Source: an uncultured Azospirillum sp.
Lineage (GTDB): Bacteria > Pseudomonadota > Alphaproteobacteria > RF32 > CAG-239
DNA: 5,877 nucleotides
Direction of reading: 5' to 3'
Assembly: GCA_902489675.1 (NCBI GenBank)
Contig: CABUAP010000085.1
Span: forward strand, 1 to 5,877
Shown: positions 5,683-5,877 of the stretch, piece by piece
How the letters are laid out: every line of letters starts with the position of its first letter
Numbering within the stretch: the first letter of the stretch is position 1
Translations under genes and position numbers: made by a program
Notes under the pieces: generated by a model
What the model was told of the DNA's origin: nothing
What the model saw: the letters and a program-made list of their open reading frames with translations, nothing else
Databases searched by the model: none

Positions 5683-5877
5683 GTTGCGTTCTTGCATCGA
5701 AAAAACAGCGGAAAAGCGGCAACTGTATTGAGAGGGAAAACTGGCAAAAGACGGGCAGCGAAGGGCTAAATAAGGGAACGGGAAAAGGCTGGATGACGGC
5801 GCGACCGATGGGAAGGGCGGAAAACGGAACGGCCGGCTTAGAGGCACAAACGGGAGGAAAACAGACGGGTAGGCGGG
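5683..5877. other. Purine-skewed stretch without a recognisable gene
   Basis: No coding region, tRNA or known RNA family is visible here. From 5701 to the end the plus strand has about 76% purines (134 of 177) and only 13 T. A short motif of the form A/G-ACGG recurs, for example at 5750, 5777, 5795, 5823, 5828, 5849 and 5864. Minus-strand frames through it translate as low-complexity Pro/Ser/Phe-rich sequence and have no family features. It may be intergenic sequence, the leader of a plus-strand gene beyond the edge, or part of an unrecognised RNA. Confidence 0.5.

Noticed and set aside
5557..5847. A 96-codon minus-strand frame through the right end
   Set aside because: It begins at GTG, is Pro/Ser/Phe-rich because of the purine skew, runs antisense through the operon terminator and into subunit b, and has no ribosome-binding site.
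5683..5877. RNase P RNA, 6S RNA or tmRNA in the purine-rich tail
   Set aside because: The conserved core sequences of these RNAs are not present; only the G/A-rich composition is reminiscent.

Overview
The window looks like a chromosomal housekeeping segment from an alphaproteobacterium. The evidence is an F0-only ATP synthase operon in the order AtpI, a, c, b', b with no F1 genes attached (alphaproteobacteria usually keep F0 and F1 in separate operons), an alphaproteobacterial type of AtpI and subunit a, and a DUF721 (DciA-like) gene overlapping a DsbA-like gene. G+C is moderate by eye and all genes read normally with the standard bacterial code. A host- or gut-associated uncultured lineage is possible, because the c subunit is divergent, but that is only a guess.

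Layout. Positions 1-55 hold the first codons of a minus-strand gene that runs off the left edge. Positions 141-965 (+) encode a membrane-anchored alpha/beta hydrolase of the BEM46/ABHD13 type. It converges on a minus-strand outer-membrane beta-barrel gene (1040-1660), and a two-way terminator hairpin (990-1019) separates the two. The barrel gene and the next plus-strand gene diverge from an AT-rich interval (1661-1846) that carries two back-to-back promoter candidates.

From 1847 to 5631 seven plus-strand genes are packed in one direction: DUF721/DciA-like protein, DsbA-like periplasmic thiol oxidoreductase, atpI, atpB (a), atpE (c), b' and b. The first two overlap by 4 bases, the gaps between the others are 26, 6, 54 and 90 bases, and b' and b overlap by 8. 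I see no convincing internal promoter, and a strong intrinsic terminator follows b at 5652-5682, so a single transcript is plausible. The last five genes supply the membrane proton channel and rotor (a, c), the two-chain peripheral stalk (b/b') and the c-ring assembly factor (AtpI). The F1 catalytic genes must lie elsewhere.

The last 195 bases (5683-5877) contain no gene I can support and have a strong purine bias on the plus strand.

I found no mobile element, CRISPR array, tRNA or rRNA, and no convincing new defence or metabolic system. The most unusual feature is the c subunit, whose first helix has lost nearly all of the family's glycine motif. Promoter calls are by eye and weak. The CDS calls for the operon, hydrolase and barrel protein are firm.
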